Below are positions 1 to 7,583 of a stretch of DNA of 63,915 bases, one piece after another. Location: NCBI GenBank assembly GCA_028346125.1, contig JAOMEV010000011.1, positions 1 to 63,915 on the forward strand, in the 5' to 3' direction. Numbering within the stretch: the stretch's first letter is position 1; every line of letters begins with the position of its first letter. The notes beneath the pieces are model-generated. The model was not told the origin of the DNA. It saw only the letters and a program-made list of their open reading frames with translations, and ran no database searches. Position numbers and translations under genes: made by a program. This DNA comes from Bacteriovoracales bacterium. GTDB taxonomy: Bacteria; Bdellovibrionota; Bacteriovoracia; Bacteriovoracales; Bacteriovoracaceae.

Positions 1-1668
1 ATCAAGTTGGAAGACGATTCTATAAGGGAAGAAAAAATAGCGGCTGGTGCTGTGACTTCGTCTAAGCTTGCTGCGGGCTCGGTAATCTCTTCGAAAATTC
101 CAGCGGATGCCATTCTAACTGAAAAAATTGCAGATGGGGCCGTGACTTCAGAAAAAATAAAAGATGAGGCCATCACTAAAGAAAAGCTCGCTGATGGGGC
201 CATTGTTACCGAGAAGTTTGCTGATGGAGCCGTTACAGCTGCTAAGATTCCTGATGGCGCTATTTTGACAGCAAAGCTGGGGAATGCTTCTGTTACTACT
301 AAAAAGATTGCAGATGCTAATGTAACGAAAGAAAAAATAGAAGATGGAGCTGTGACAACAGAAAAGCTTGCTTCGGATGCGGTGACAGCAGATAAGCTTC
401 CCAATGAAGTTATTACGACTACCAAATTGGCAAATGAAGCTGTTACAACAGAAAAGATAGCTAATGGTAATGTTACAACAGTAAAAATAGCTGATGGAGC
501 TATAACTTCAGCGAAGTTTGGTCCGGGTTCAATAACAACAGTCAAAGTACCTAATAGTGGTATCACAACAAATAAATTAGCAAACGGTGCTGTTACAACT
601 GAGAAAATAGCAGATGAAAATGTCACCAGTAACAAAATAGCAGATGGTGGTATTACAACTTCTAAATTGGCAAATGGGTCTGTTACGAGTTCTAAAATTC
701 AAAGTGGGGCAGTTGTTGATTCTGATATTTCTACAAACGCGGCCATTTCAAGAAGTAAAATAGCTGTTGGAACGAAAGGACATATCATTGTTAATGATGC
801 TTCTGGGAAGCTTAGTAGTAAGGCCGTTCTAAGTATTTCTGAAGGGGGTACAGGCTCTACGACAGCAGAACAGGCCAGAATAAACCTTGGTGTAAAAATT
901 GGGACCGATGTCCAGGCCTATAGCTCAAGGCTTAATGACATTTCAAGTATGAGTCCCTCAGCAAATAAATTTGTTGGAGTAAACTCTGGAAAGCTTGAAC
1001 TGAAAAGTTCAGATGCTGTAAGACAGGAAATGGAACTTGGAACAAAGTCTCAACTTGTTGTTAAGCCCAACGGGAATGTAGGAGTTGGAACGACCTCTCC
1101 ATCGGCCAAATTAGATGTTAATGGAACGGTTAAATTGAGAGGAGATTTAGACATGTCCTCTAAAAGAGTCAAAAATATTGCCGACCCCCAACAAAATACT
1201 GATGGTGTCCCCTTAGGTTGGCTTCAAAATAAAATTACAAATCTAAGTACACCCTTCTATTTTATTCAAAGATTAAGCTTGGATAGTTTTGGTAATGGAA
1301 ATTATGTTAACTGGAGCTCTGGTGGAGTAGCGCCCGCTAAGTCTAGCAATGCAGATGCTACGGTTAACCTAAGTAATAGTGAAATTAAGATCTTACAGGA
1401 TGGCGTTTATAGCTTTAGTTTTCAGGGCCTTTTTAAAGGCTCCAGCGATAGCAATCAACTTCATGAGTTACATATAGAAGTCAAAGTAGGATCAGGAAGC
1501 TGGCAGACCGTTTCGAAACCCAAGACTTTTGGAAATACGATGATTGTAGGTGATGCCATCGCTAAAAATACAGGAAGTGGTCTTTCTGTGAGACTAAGAA
1601 ATAATAGTGGCCACACAGTAAAACTTGAGACTCTTCAGGTAACGATGTCAAGAATTGGTGACCTTTAG
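1..1668 (+). CDS. Surface fibre protein with decapeptide repeats (5' end outside window)
   Basis: The reading frame is open from the first base, so the N-terminus and any signal peptide lie upstream of the window. The first ~235 visible residues are a tandem 10-residue repeat of the form K-I/L-A-D-G-A-V-T-T-E. Next come a Gly/Thr-rich linker (EGGTGSTTAEQARINLGV) and a NGNVGVGTTSPSAKLDVNG segment, both of the kind found before the heads of phage-type tail fibres and bacterial fibre-like adhesins. A ~170-residue C-terminal domain rich in beta-type sequence ends the protein. The likely role is a stalk-and-head surface or secreted adhesin, which is inference from architecture. It lies 12 nt upstream of a second protein with the same stalk, so the two are probably co-transcribed. 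No phage structural genes are adjacent, so I do not read this as a prophage. Confidence 0.8.
   Translation: MKLEDDSIREEKIAAGAVTSSKLAAGSVISSKIPADAILTEKIADGAVTSEKIKDEAITKEKLADGAIVTEKFADGAVTAAKIPDGAILTAKLGNASVTTKKIADANVTKEKIEDGAVTTEKLASDAVTADKLPNEVITTTKLANEAVTTEKIANGNVTTVKIADGAITSAKFGPGSITTVKVPNSGITTNKLANGAVTTEKIADENVTSNKIADGGITTSKLANGSVTSSKIQSGAVVDSDISTNAAISRSKIAVGTKGHIIVNDASGKLSSKAVLSISEGGTGSTTAEQARINLGVKIGTDVQAYSSRLNDISSMSPSANKFVGVNSGKLELKSSDAVRQEMELGTKSQLVVKPNGNVGVGTTSPSAKLDVNGTVKLRGDLDMSSKRVKNIADPQQNTDGVPLGWLQNKITNLSTPFYFIQRLSLDSFGNGNYVNWSSGGVAPAKSSNADATVNLSNSEIKILQDGVYSFSFQGLFKGSSDSNQLHELHIEVKVGSGSWQTVSKPKTFGNTMIVGDAIAKNTGSGLSVRLRNNSGHTVKLETLQVTMSRIGDL
16..720 (+). repeat. 30-bp coding repeat array (decapeptide stalk), first gene
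   Basis: About 23 imperfect 30-bp units are placed head to tail without spacers. Each unit encodes a 10-residue motif with Lys then Ile/Leu at positions 1-2, usually Asp/Asn-Gly at 4-5, and Val/Ile-Thr at 7-8. The regular spacing of hydrophobic and Thr residues suggests a repetitive beta structure or trimeric fibre shaft. The DNA units have diverged, but the amino-acid pattern is kept, which indicates selection on the protein. Confidence 0.85.
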
Positions 1669-1680
1669 AAAGTGGACAAT

Positions 1681-4600
1681 ATGAAGAATTATTTTAGTAA
1701 AATTAAAAGGTTTTTTTTCATCTATCTAGCTCTCGTTTTTATTTTGGGCCTGGGGCTTAACTTTATTTCATTTAGTGCAAGAGCACAGGTATTCCATCTT
1801 GATATTGAAAAAGCGCGTTGGTTAAAGGGAACAACCGATAAGTTTAAGGATAGTTCTGTTGCCGAAGAAAAAATTTGCAATAGGGGTGAAGATGGATGCG
1901 TGGGAATCGATGTTTCAAAGTTTCTCAAGGAATTTGGTAATAAGGACAAGGTTAAAGAAGGAGACTTTTTGCAATTGAGAAGTAGAACTGACGATGGTAG
2001 AGAGCTTTGGGTACCTACCAGTATTAGAGGAGTCACCTTCAGAGGAACATGGAAAATCCACTCTGATAAAGAAAAACTGGGTAGTCCTCCGGATTTGTTA
2101 AAGAATGCAAATTTAGAGGATGCAAAGGGAGACTACTATGTCGTAGAGGAGGGAATTGAATATTGTATAGATAAGGACATTGACATTACCAACTGTTTTC
2201 CTGATCCGAATATAATAAGCAGTGAAGATTGCAGTTCAAGTAAAAACCAGGAACTCTTGGATTGTGATGATGACACGGTCTGGAGAAAGGGCGATTGGGC
2301 CATATGGGATGGTAAGGAATGGGGGAAAATAAGTTATACGGGAAAAATAGAGTCCTTTTTTGGGCGTGGAGGAATTGTTAGTGCTTTAAATGACGATTAT
2401 ACCTGGGATCAAATTGATAAAGAAGTATCCTATTTAAAAGACCTTACAGATATTTCTAAAGATGAGGTGGAAGGAGGAAATTTTCTTATTTGGCGTAAAG
2501 TTTCTGGTGAGGAAACATTTTGGTGGACTCCTGAGCCTATAGAAATAACAACCGAGATGATTGAAGATAATGAGATCATTACATCAAAAATAATGGATGA
2601 TTCTATTAATAGGGAGAGCATTGAAGATAACGCTGTCATTACGACGAAACTTGCTGAAAGCTCTATTATTGCCAACAATATCTCTAATTACGCCGTGACA
2701 AGTGAGATTATTGAAGATGGTGCCTTAATAACGGCCAAGCTAGGTAATGGATCAGTAACAGAAGATAAAATGAAAGATTCGCTTGCTGTGAGTTCCAAGA
2801 TACAAAATTATGCCATAACAAAAGAAAAAATCTTTAATGGGGCCGTTATTGAAGAAAAAATAAAAGATGCGGCCATTACTAAAGATAAAATTCTTAATGG
2901 ATCGGTTGTAACGAGAAAAATAAAAAATAGTGGCATCTCCTCAAATGACCTTAAAAATGGAGTGATAACAACCGACCTTGTTCCTAGTCAGTCAGTTCTA
3001 ACAGAAAAAATTGGAAATGGGGCCATCATTAGTTCCAAAATTCAGGATGGTAACGTTCTTTCGGCCAAAATTGCTGTGGCCCAGGTAACCGAGAGCAAAA
3101 TTTTAAATGGGGCCATTCTAACGAAAAAATTAGGAAGTAATGCCGTTGCCACAGATAAAATTGCGAATGAGGCGGTAACCAGTCCAAAAATCAAGAAAGA
3201 AGAGGTTGTCACCTCAAAGATTGCAACGAATGCAGTAACAACCGCCAAAATACCTGACGGGGCAATTACGGCAATTAAGTTAACAAATGAAGCTGTCACA
3301 ACGGATAAACTCGCTGATGGAGCAATTACTATTTCTAAAATAGCTAGTGATGCTGTTATCACCGATAAGTTTAAGACAAGTGCTGTTACAACAGCAAAGA
3401 TTCCTGATGGTGAAATTTCAACAACTAAAATAGACAAAGAGGCAGTGACAACGGAAAAAATAGCAAATGGAACTTTGGGTGATGGTAATTTTTCAGACCT
3501 GGGAAGTATCAATAGATCAAAGATTCAATCTGGATCAGGTGGTAGCGTTGTCTATAATGATGATTCAACAGGAAAACTGACCCAAGAAAGTTCTCTTTCT
3601 ATAAAAAGAGGGGGGAGTGGTGGAAGTAATACTCAAGAAGTAAGAACCAGGCTTGGGATAAGACCAGGTGTGGATATAAATGCTCACCATGTAAAGCTAG
3701 ATGATGTCTCAGGCATGAGTATGGAGGCAGGAGACGTCCTTCTTGGAGGTGATCCAAGCTTTAAACTGGCCCTTCATAACTCAGGGGAAGTTAGAGACTC
3801 TTTTGAATTGGGAAGCGCCGGTCAATTGAAAGTAAAAAGCAACGGAAACGTAGGTATTTCCCAAGAGCCAACGAGTAAACTGGATGTTAATGGTGACTCC
3901 AAGTTTAGAAATGACCTTGACCTAAATTCAAAAAAAATAAGGAATGTTTCGTTCAAATCGTCGAATGTAGGGAGTAGTAGTCAGTGTGCTGTACTCTTTC
4001 GTGATGCCAGCTACAAATCATCGAGTTGGAGCTTCTGTCCAGGAAGTCCCATCCCCTCTTCAGCCTCTTGGAATAACCAGGGAAGCTCTCTTACACTCCC
4101 CAGTGGAGGGGTTTTAAAGGCTTGCACAAACCCAGATGGAACAGGATCTTGCACAACTTATAACTCTAGTACTAGTTGGGTAGGGGATGACGTGAATGAT
4201 AAGATTTCTTATTTGGACTATTCAATTGGTAGTGCAAGAATAATAACAGGAGCAGTTGATCAAACTAGAGATCTTCTTAATAAAGGTGATGTTGACCTTT
4301 TGTTTGATGGGAAATCTTTTGGAAACACAGGTCTTAAATATTTAATTCGTCAGGTCTATCCTTCCACAGGTGTTTCTTGGTCAGATTGTAAAAGCTCAGA
4401 ACAAAATGTGAAGACAGTTTGTGGTTCAGTTTGTCCCACTGGGAAAAAATGCTTTGTGAGTGGTTATCGCTATGGGTTTCATGGAGGCGGCCATTGCCCT
4501 AATAATACGGCCCCAAGTTTGAGATGCCGAAGGATGTGCCATGACAAAAAGCTTGCAGCTCAAGGCAAATATGCTTGGGGATTTTATGAACATTGTGGAA

Positions 4601-5163
4601 ATAATAGTGATTCAACTTGTATAAACCATGGTTGTAGTAAAAGTAAGCCTGAGACTTCTTGCCGTAAAACAAGTCAGGGAACGGTCTATAAATTTGAATT
4701 TCCAAGGACTCATCAGTATTACTGCTACAAAATTGACGGAAGTAACAGTGGCAAAGTAAATAATAGTAGTCCCCTCACCGTAAGTGGAAAAAATCTCACA
4801 AATACGTTTGGAAGCTCTATATCCAAGGAGTATTATACAGGAGGGTTTGTTAACAGTACCATTCAGATTGCGCCAGCATCAAAGGATCATTTTTATAAGG
4901 TTAAAGTTTATGGGGTTTGTAATAACGTGGATGGTATTTCAAGTAGCAGTAAATGCTCCCTGGAGCTTGAGCAATTTAACATTCTTACTTATAAGAAGTT
5001 AGCAACAATTGCTGTTGCCAGCGTGAATATAAATTCTCAGTTTTATATGGAAGCTTATTTTCAAGTAGAAAAATCGGCGACAGCGGGTTTTACAGTTATC
5101 AATAGAAGCGGTGGCACTCGGTATTTTACCGATGTCCATTATGTTCTTATCCGTTTGAAATGA
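1681..5163 (+). CDS. Secreted fibre protein with decapeptide stalk and Cys-rich C-terminal head
   Basis: I place the start at the ATG that directly begins a classic signal peptide (MKNYFSKIKRFFFIYL, then a long hydrophobic run ending SARAQ). A GTG nine bases upstream would only add three residues, and AGTGG lies at Shine-Dalgarno distance from the ATG. Residues ~40-285 form a unique N-terminal region with several Cys and Trp residues. Residues ~290-600 are decapeptide repeats like those of the preceding gene. A NGNVGISQEPTSKLDVNG segment follows, then a large C-terminal domain. Residues ~900-1000 of that domain hold many cysteines (motifs such as CGSVCPTGKKC), so disulfides or metal binding are likely. 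The protein is probably an extracellular adhesin. It shares its stalk but not its head with the upstream gene. Confidence 0.8.
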   Translation: MKNYFSKIKRFFFIYLALVFILGLGLNFISFSARAQVFHLDIEKARWLKGTTDKFKDSSVAEEKICNRGEDGCVGIDVSKFLKEFGNKDKVKEGDFLQLRSRTDDGRELWVPTSIRGVTFRGTWKIHSDKEKLGSPPDLLKNANLEDAKGDYYVVEEGIEYCIDKDIDITNCFPDPNIISSEDCSSSKNQELLDCDDDTVWRKGDWAIWDGKEWGKISYTGKIESFFGRGGIVSALNDDYTWDQIDKEVSYLKDLTDISKDEVEGGNFLIWRKVSGEETFWWTPEPIEITTEMIEDNEIITSKIMDDSINRESIEDNAVITTKLAESSIIANNISNYAVTSEIIEDGALITAKLGNGSVTEDKMKDSLAVSSKIQNYAITKEKIFNGAVIEEKIKDAAITKDKILNGSVVTRKIKNSGISSNDLKNGVITTDLVPSQSVLTEKIGNGAIISSKIQDGNVLSAKIAVAQVTESKILNGAILTKKLGSNAVATDKIANEAVTSPKIKKEEVVTSKIATNAVTTAKIPDGAITAIKLTNEAVTTDKLADGAITISKIASDAVITDKFKTSAVTTAKIPDGEISTTKIDKEAVTTEKIANGTLGDGNFSDLGSINRSKIQSGSGGSVVYNDDSTGKLTQESSLSIKRGGSGGSNTQEVRTRLGIRPGVDINAHHVKLDDVSGMSMEAGDVLLGGDPSFKLALHNSGEVRDSFELGSAGQLKVKSNGNVGISQEPTSKLDVNGDSKFRNDLDLNSKKIRNVSFKSSNVGSSSQCAVLFRDASYKSSSWSFCPGSPIPSSASWNNQGSSLTLPSGGVLKACTNPDGTGSCTTYNSSTSWVGDDVNDKISYLDYSIGSARIITGAVDQTRDLLNKGDVDLLFDGKSFGNTGLKYLIRQVYPSTGVSWSDCKSSEQNVKTVCGSVCPTGKKCFVSGYRYGFHGGGHCPNNTAPSLRCRRMCHDKKLAAQGKYAWGFYEHCGNNSDSTCINHGCSKSKPETSCRKTSQGTVYKFEFPRTHQYYCYKIDGSNSGKVNNSSPLTVSGKNLTNTFGSSISKEYYTGGFVNSTIQIAPASKDHFYKVKVYGVCNNVDGISSSSKCSLELEQFNILTYKKLATIAVASVNINSQFYMEAYFQVEKSATAGFTVINRSGGTRYFTDVHYVLIRLK
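2545..3480 (+). repeat. 30-bp coding repeat array (decapeptide stalk), second gene
   Basis: Roughly 31 consecutive 30-bp units encode the same 10-residue pattern as the upstream gene. The array is longer here and starts after a unique domain rather than near the N-terminus. The two arrays could recombine with each other, which would swap heads or change stalk length. Confidence 0.8.
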
Positions 5164-5169
5164 ATTTCT

Positions 5170-5658
5170 TTATGAAAGATCCTCACCTTTTCGATCATCT
5201 TTAAAAGATTGGGCATCTTGATATTTTGAAAGATCAAGATCTGTTTTGATGTCAAAAGAGGGACTTTCGGAGGATAGGTTTTTCATAAATTCAAAAAGCT
5301 TTTCGCTTGTTTGTTCTGCCATGAGGTATTCCATGAGGCAGGCATCTTGTTTTGCCATTTTTTCATCAACTCCTAAGAAGTCTTTGAAAAAGTAAAAGAG
5401 CAATGTTCTTGATGTCAGGATTTCATGGACAATATTGTGGCCATCATCTGTGAGGTTAATAAATTTTGTCTCATCCTCGTGTTCGATAAGGCCTTTTTCA
5501 ATAAGGTTTTTAATGGCGGTGGAGACGCTTCCTTTTGTGAGCTCAAGGTCTTTGGCCACATCAGTGATTCTGGCATAGCCCTTCCCCTCTTTAAGTTTAT
5601 GAATGGTGAGGAGATAGTGAACCATGGGGTGAGTAAGATCACTTTTGGGAATTTTCAA
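5170..5658 (-). CDS. DtxR/MntR-family winged-helix repressor with degenerate metal site
   Basis: The start is TTG with a strong AAAGGAG five bases ahead. Residues ~10-72 form a winged helix typical of iron/manganese-dependent repressors (ITDVAKDLELTKGSVSTAI is the recognition helix region). The dimerisation helices follow to about residue 130, then an acidic tail. By hand alignment to DtxR, Cys102 and Glu105 of the primary metal site are kept (C107, E110), but His106 is Tyr111. The ancillary-site residues His79, Glu83 and His98 correspond to Ser, Leu and Lys. The length of 162 residues fits the short MntR-like class without an SH3 domain. It may sense metal differently or not at all. A perfect inverted repeat overlaps its promoter, which suggests autoregulation. 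It is divergent from the small secreted proteins that follow. Confidence 0.8.
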   Translation of the reverse strand: MKIPKSDLTHPMVHYLLTIHKLKEGKGYARITDVAKDLELTKGSVSTAIKNLIEKGLIEHEDETKFINLTDDGHNIVHEILTSRTLLFYFFKDFLGVDEKMAKQDACLMEYLMAEQTSEKLFEFMKNLSSESPSFDIKTDLDLSKYQDAQSFKDDRKGEDLS

Positions 5659-5683
5659 AGGAAACTCCTTTCGTAAAGTTTGA

Positions 5684-5721
5684 ATAGTATAATACTATAC
5701 CTGTAGGTTGTTTTATTGCAA
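5684..5721 (-). promoter_or_regulatory. Promoter and palindromic operator of the DtxR-like gene
   Basis: On the minus strand TTGCAA and TATAGT lie 16 bases apart and read towards the repressor gene. A perfect 7-bp inverted repeat with a one-base centre (ATAGTAT-A-ATACTAT, 5684-5698) covers the -10 box, about 25 bases upstream of the start codon. Placement and symmetry fit an autorepressor binding site for a homodimer. Binding itself is inference. Confidence 0.6.
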
Positions 5722-5769
5722 AAAAATGTTTGTTGATTTGTGGCGTTAATTGATAAGCCTATCGTGATT

Positions 5770-5852
5770 AAATTTTTTAATTTCTAAACTTAAAAAATTT
5801 TAATATAACTAATGTTTTCCCAAAAAATGGGAACCAACTTTTAAAAAAAGTT
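5770..5852 (+). promoter_or_regulatory. Leader with three successive inverted repeats and no Shine-Dalgarno
   Basis: Three hairpins can be drawn before the first small secreted gene. They are an 11-bp perfect AT repeat (AAATTTTTTAA / TTAAAAAATTT, 5770-5780 and 5790-5800), a TTCCCA/TGGGAA hairpin (5817-5833), and AACTTTT/AAAAGTT (5836-5852). The last one occupies the place where a ribosome site should be, and no AGGAGG-like sequence precedes the ATG. The region may control translation or contain operators. Which of these it does cannot be told from sequence. Confidence 0.4.
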
Positions 5853-5857
5853 ATTGA

Positions 5858-6163
5858 ATGAAAAAAAAGACAATTGCTGTGTTCTTCCTTATTTCATGCG
5901 CCTATGGAGCTGAGTTACCTTTGATTGGATTGGATGATCGGGGAAAACCTACTGAAATACTCGTCCAAAAGGATTTTTGGAACTCTGAAATGAATAAGGC
6001 GATTGAAACTCTTTCCGAGTCGACTCTTTACTCTTTGAATAAACAAAGTTCATCTTTCTCTAAGGTTGCCCTTGGAACTTTGGTCAAAATGAAATTGGGT
6101 GTTGGGGACCTTGTTAAAGCAACTGCAGAACCTTACTTTAAGCTGTATTTCTCCAAAAACTAA
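5858..6163 (+). CDS. Small secreted protein, unknown function
   Basis: This 101-residue protein has a signal peptide (MKKKTIAVFFLISCAYGA) and a mature chain of about 83 residues. I do not recognise a family. The C-terminal ~35 residues (from SSSFSKVAL to KLYFSK) resemble a motif that occurs four times in the next gene and once at the end of the gene after it: an aromatic or Ser-rich lead, two alternating Gly/hydrophobic strands, then an aromatic-basic end. That relationship suggests three related envelope or surface proteins made together. The next gene begins 24 bases downstream in the same direction. Confidence 0.65.
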   Translation: MKKKTIAVFFLISCAYGAELPLIGLDDRGKPTEILVQKDFWNSEMNKAIETLSESTLYSLNKQSSSFSKVALGTLVKMKLGVGDLVKATAEPYFKLYFSKN

Positions 6164-6187
6164 TCTTTTAAAAATAGGTTAATTGAA

Positions 6188-7324
6188 ATGTTAAAATTTT
6201 TCTTTTTTTTATTATTTATTTCAACATCGCTTGTAGCAAAAGAAGGTCATCTCGATCCTTATTGGTTTTCTGATAGTGATGAAAAATCTTTTAGTGAAGA
6301 CAACTTGGATTCAATTGATGGGTTTTTAAGTGACTATGTGGCCTCACATGAAGCTTTAGGTTTGAGGGAAACAAAAAACTCTTCATGGGGCCTTTCTGGT
6401 TTTCAAACATCCCTGGCCCTAGGTCTTTCAGGAAAATTGGGCATTTATTCTTGGGGTGGAACAAAAGTCATTGAAGTGGATTGGGTCAGAAAAGAAGATA
6501 AGCTTTTTGAAGAAAATGTTATTTCTTTTGATGAATCTACGACTGAAGAAGCGATTGATTCAAGAGTTGATTTTATTGCTGGAAAAATAGTTGGCTCCGG
6601 AAGGGTTAAAAATGAGAAAAACCTTGTTCAGGAGCTTAGAAAGATAATGAAAGATTTCCATTTCTTGGGGGAATCCTTGTCTCAGATGTCTTTTTCAGGA
6701 TGGGAACCTAGTAAATTAAGATTGGAAATGGGTATTAAGGCGACTGGAAAAATTATTTTTGGAAAAGTTGGGGGAGATATTCGTCTACGTCTTGATTGGA
6801 AAAGAACAGGTTCAAAAGGAATCAAAAAAAGAGCTCCAAGAAAAGAGTTAACAACTTTTTTTAAGGATATGGGTCAAGTCCTGTTTTCAAGTCTTCCCCT
6901 TTACGAAAAAAAAGGATTATCCCTAAATAGTGTTGAAATTGGATTAGGGATTGGGGCCAAGGGGAAAGTCGCTATCGCTGAACTGGGTGGATATGCCATA
7001 CCTTCCGTCTTTTTTAAAAGATCAAAAAATTATAACAAATTGGTAACTTCTGAGGCCTTAAAGGGAGAGATTCTGGTCGTAGGTAGAGGACAAGAAAAAT
7101 CCTTTGGCCGTATGTTTAAGGTTAAAAAAAGAAGAGTGAGAAAAGGTCTTAAAAAGGCCTTTAAGTTCGCTTATAAATTTAGTGAAAGGTTCGGTTCAAA
7201 AATGAGCCCAAAGAGTCAATGGAAAATCAAGAAGATCAAATCTCAGTATAAATTTTCCATGGGAGGATCTTTAGGGCCTGTTAAAGTTTCAGGTATTCCT
7301 CACTTGGCACTTTACTTTAAATAG
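6188..7324 (+). CDS. Secreted protein with four copies of a ~35-residue strand motif
   Basis: This 378-residue protein has a signal peptide (MLKFFFFLLFISTSLVA) followed by an acidic N-terminal segment. Reading it by eye, residues ~67-101, 172-206, 245-278 and 344-378 align with one another. Each has a Trp or Leu lead, alternating hydrophobic/Gly residues (such as LALGLSGKLGIYSWGG), and ends in an aromatic plus Lys/Arg. A very basic stretch (KVKKRRVRKGLKKAFKF) lies before the last copy. The pattern suggests amphipathic beta hairpins, perhaps membrane-associated. No known family is recognised. It sits in a three-gene run whose other two members each carry one copy of the motif. Confidence 0.65.
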   Translation: MLKFFFFLLFISTSLVAKEGHLDPYWFSDSDEKSFSEDNLDSIDGFLSDYVASHEALGLRETKNSSWGLSGFQTSLALGLSGKLGIYSWGGTKVIEVDWVRKEDKLFEENVISFDESTTEEAIDSRVDFIAGKIVGSGRVKNEKNLVQELRKIMKDFHFLGESLSQMSFSGWEPSKLRLEMGIKATGKIIFGKVGGDIRLRLDWKRTGSKGIKKRAPRKELTTFFKDMGQVLFSSLPLYEKKGLSLNSVEIGLGIGAKGKVAIAELGGYAIPSVFFKRSKNYNKLVTSEALKGEILVVGRGQEKSFGRMFKVKKRRVRKGLKKAFKFAYKFSERFGSKMSPKSQWKIKKIKSQYKFSMGGSLGPVKVSGIPHLALYFK

Positions 7325-7334
7325 GAGACGTAAA

Positions 7335-7583
7335 ATGAAAAAGCTAAGTGTACTTATTCTTTTCGCATTCACAGTTTCTTCAAATGAGTTTTCTTATAAT
7401 GATTGGCTTGAAAAAGAGATAAAAGCTTTTAGCAATCAGGAAAAAATTTTTGAGAAAACATCGGGGCCCTGGGACCTCGAAAAGATCATCTTAAGAGTTC
7501 GTCCTTTAGTTGGCATTGAAATACCCCTTTTGGCGTCTTTTGAAATAAAACCTTTTGTAGAGTTTTATTGGGAACGATATTAA
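7335..7583 (+). CDS. Small secreted protein with one strand motif
   Basis: This 82-residue protein has a short signal peptide (MKKLSVLILFAFTVSS). An AGGAGACGTAAA ribosome site lies ahead of the ATG, ten bases after the previous stop. The last ~36 residues (PWDLEKIILRVRPLVGI up to EFYWERY) fit the motif repeated in the two genes upstream. It ends in an aromatic/charged tail, as outer-membrane strands often do. Function is unknown. It is the last gene of the small operon, and its stop overlaps the end of the convergent ABC transporter gene by four bases. Confidence 0.6.
   Translation: MKKLSVLILFAFTVSSNEFSYNDWLEKEIKAFSNQEKIFEKTSGPWDLEKIILRVRPLVGIEIPLLASFEIKPFVEFYWERY

Noticed and set aside
16-3480. 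The 30-bp periodic arrays look at first like CRISPR or tandem satellite DNA
   Set aside because: There are no unique spacers, and the units are diverged in DNA but keep a 10-residue protein pattern in an open frame. They are coding stalk repeats.
3042-3512. A long open frame on the minus strand opposite the second repeat array
   Set aside because: The 30-bp period without antisense stops produces an artificial Val/Ile/Ala-rich repeat. There is no ribosome site or independent support.
1-5163. Prophage tail-fibre region
   Set aside because: Only fibre-like repeats are seen, with a signal peptide on the second protein and no capsid, tail, lysis or integrase genes around them.
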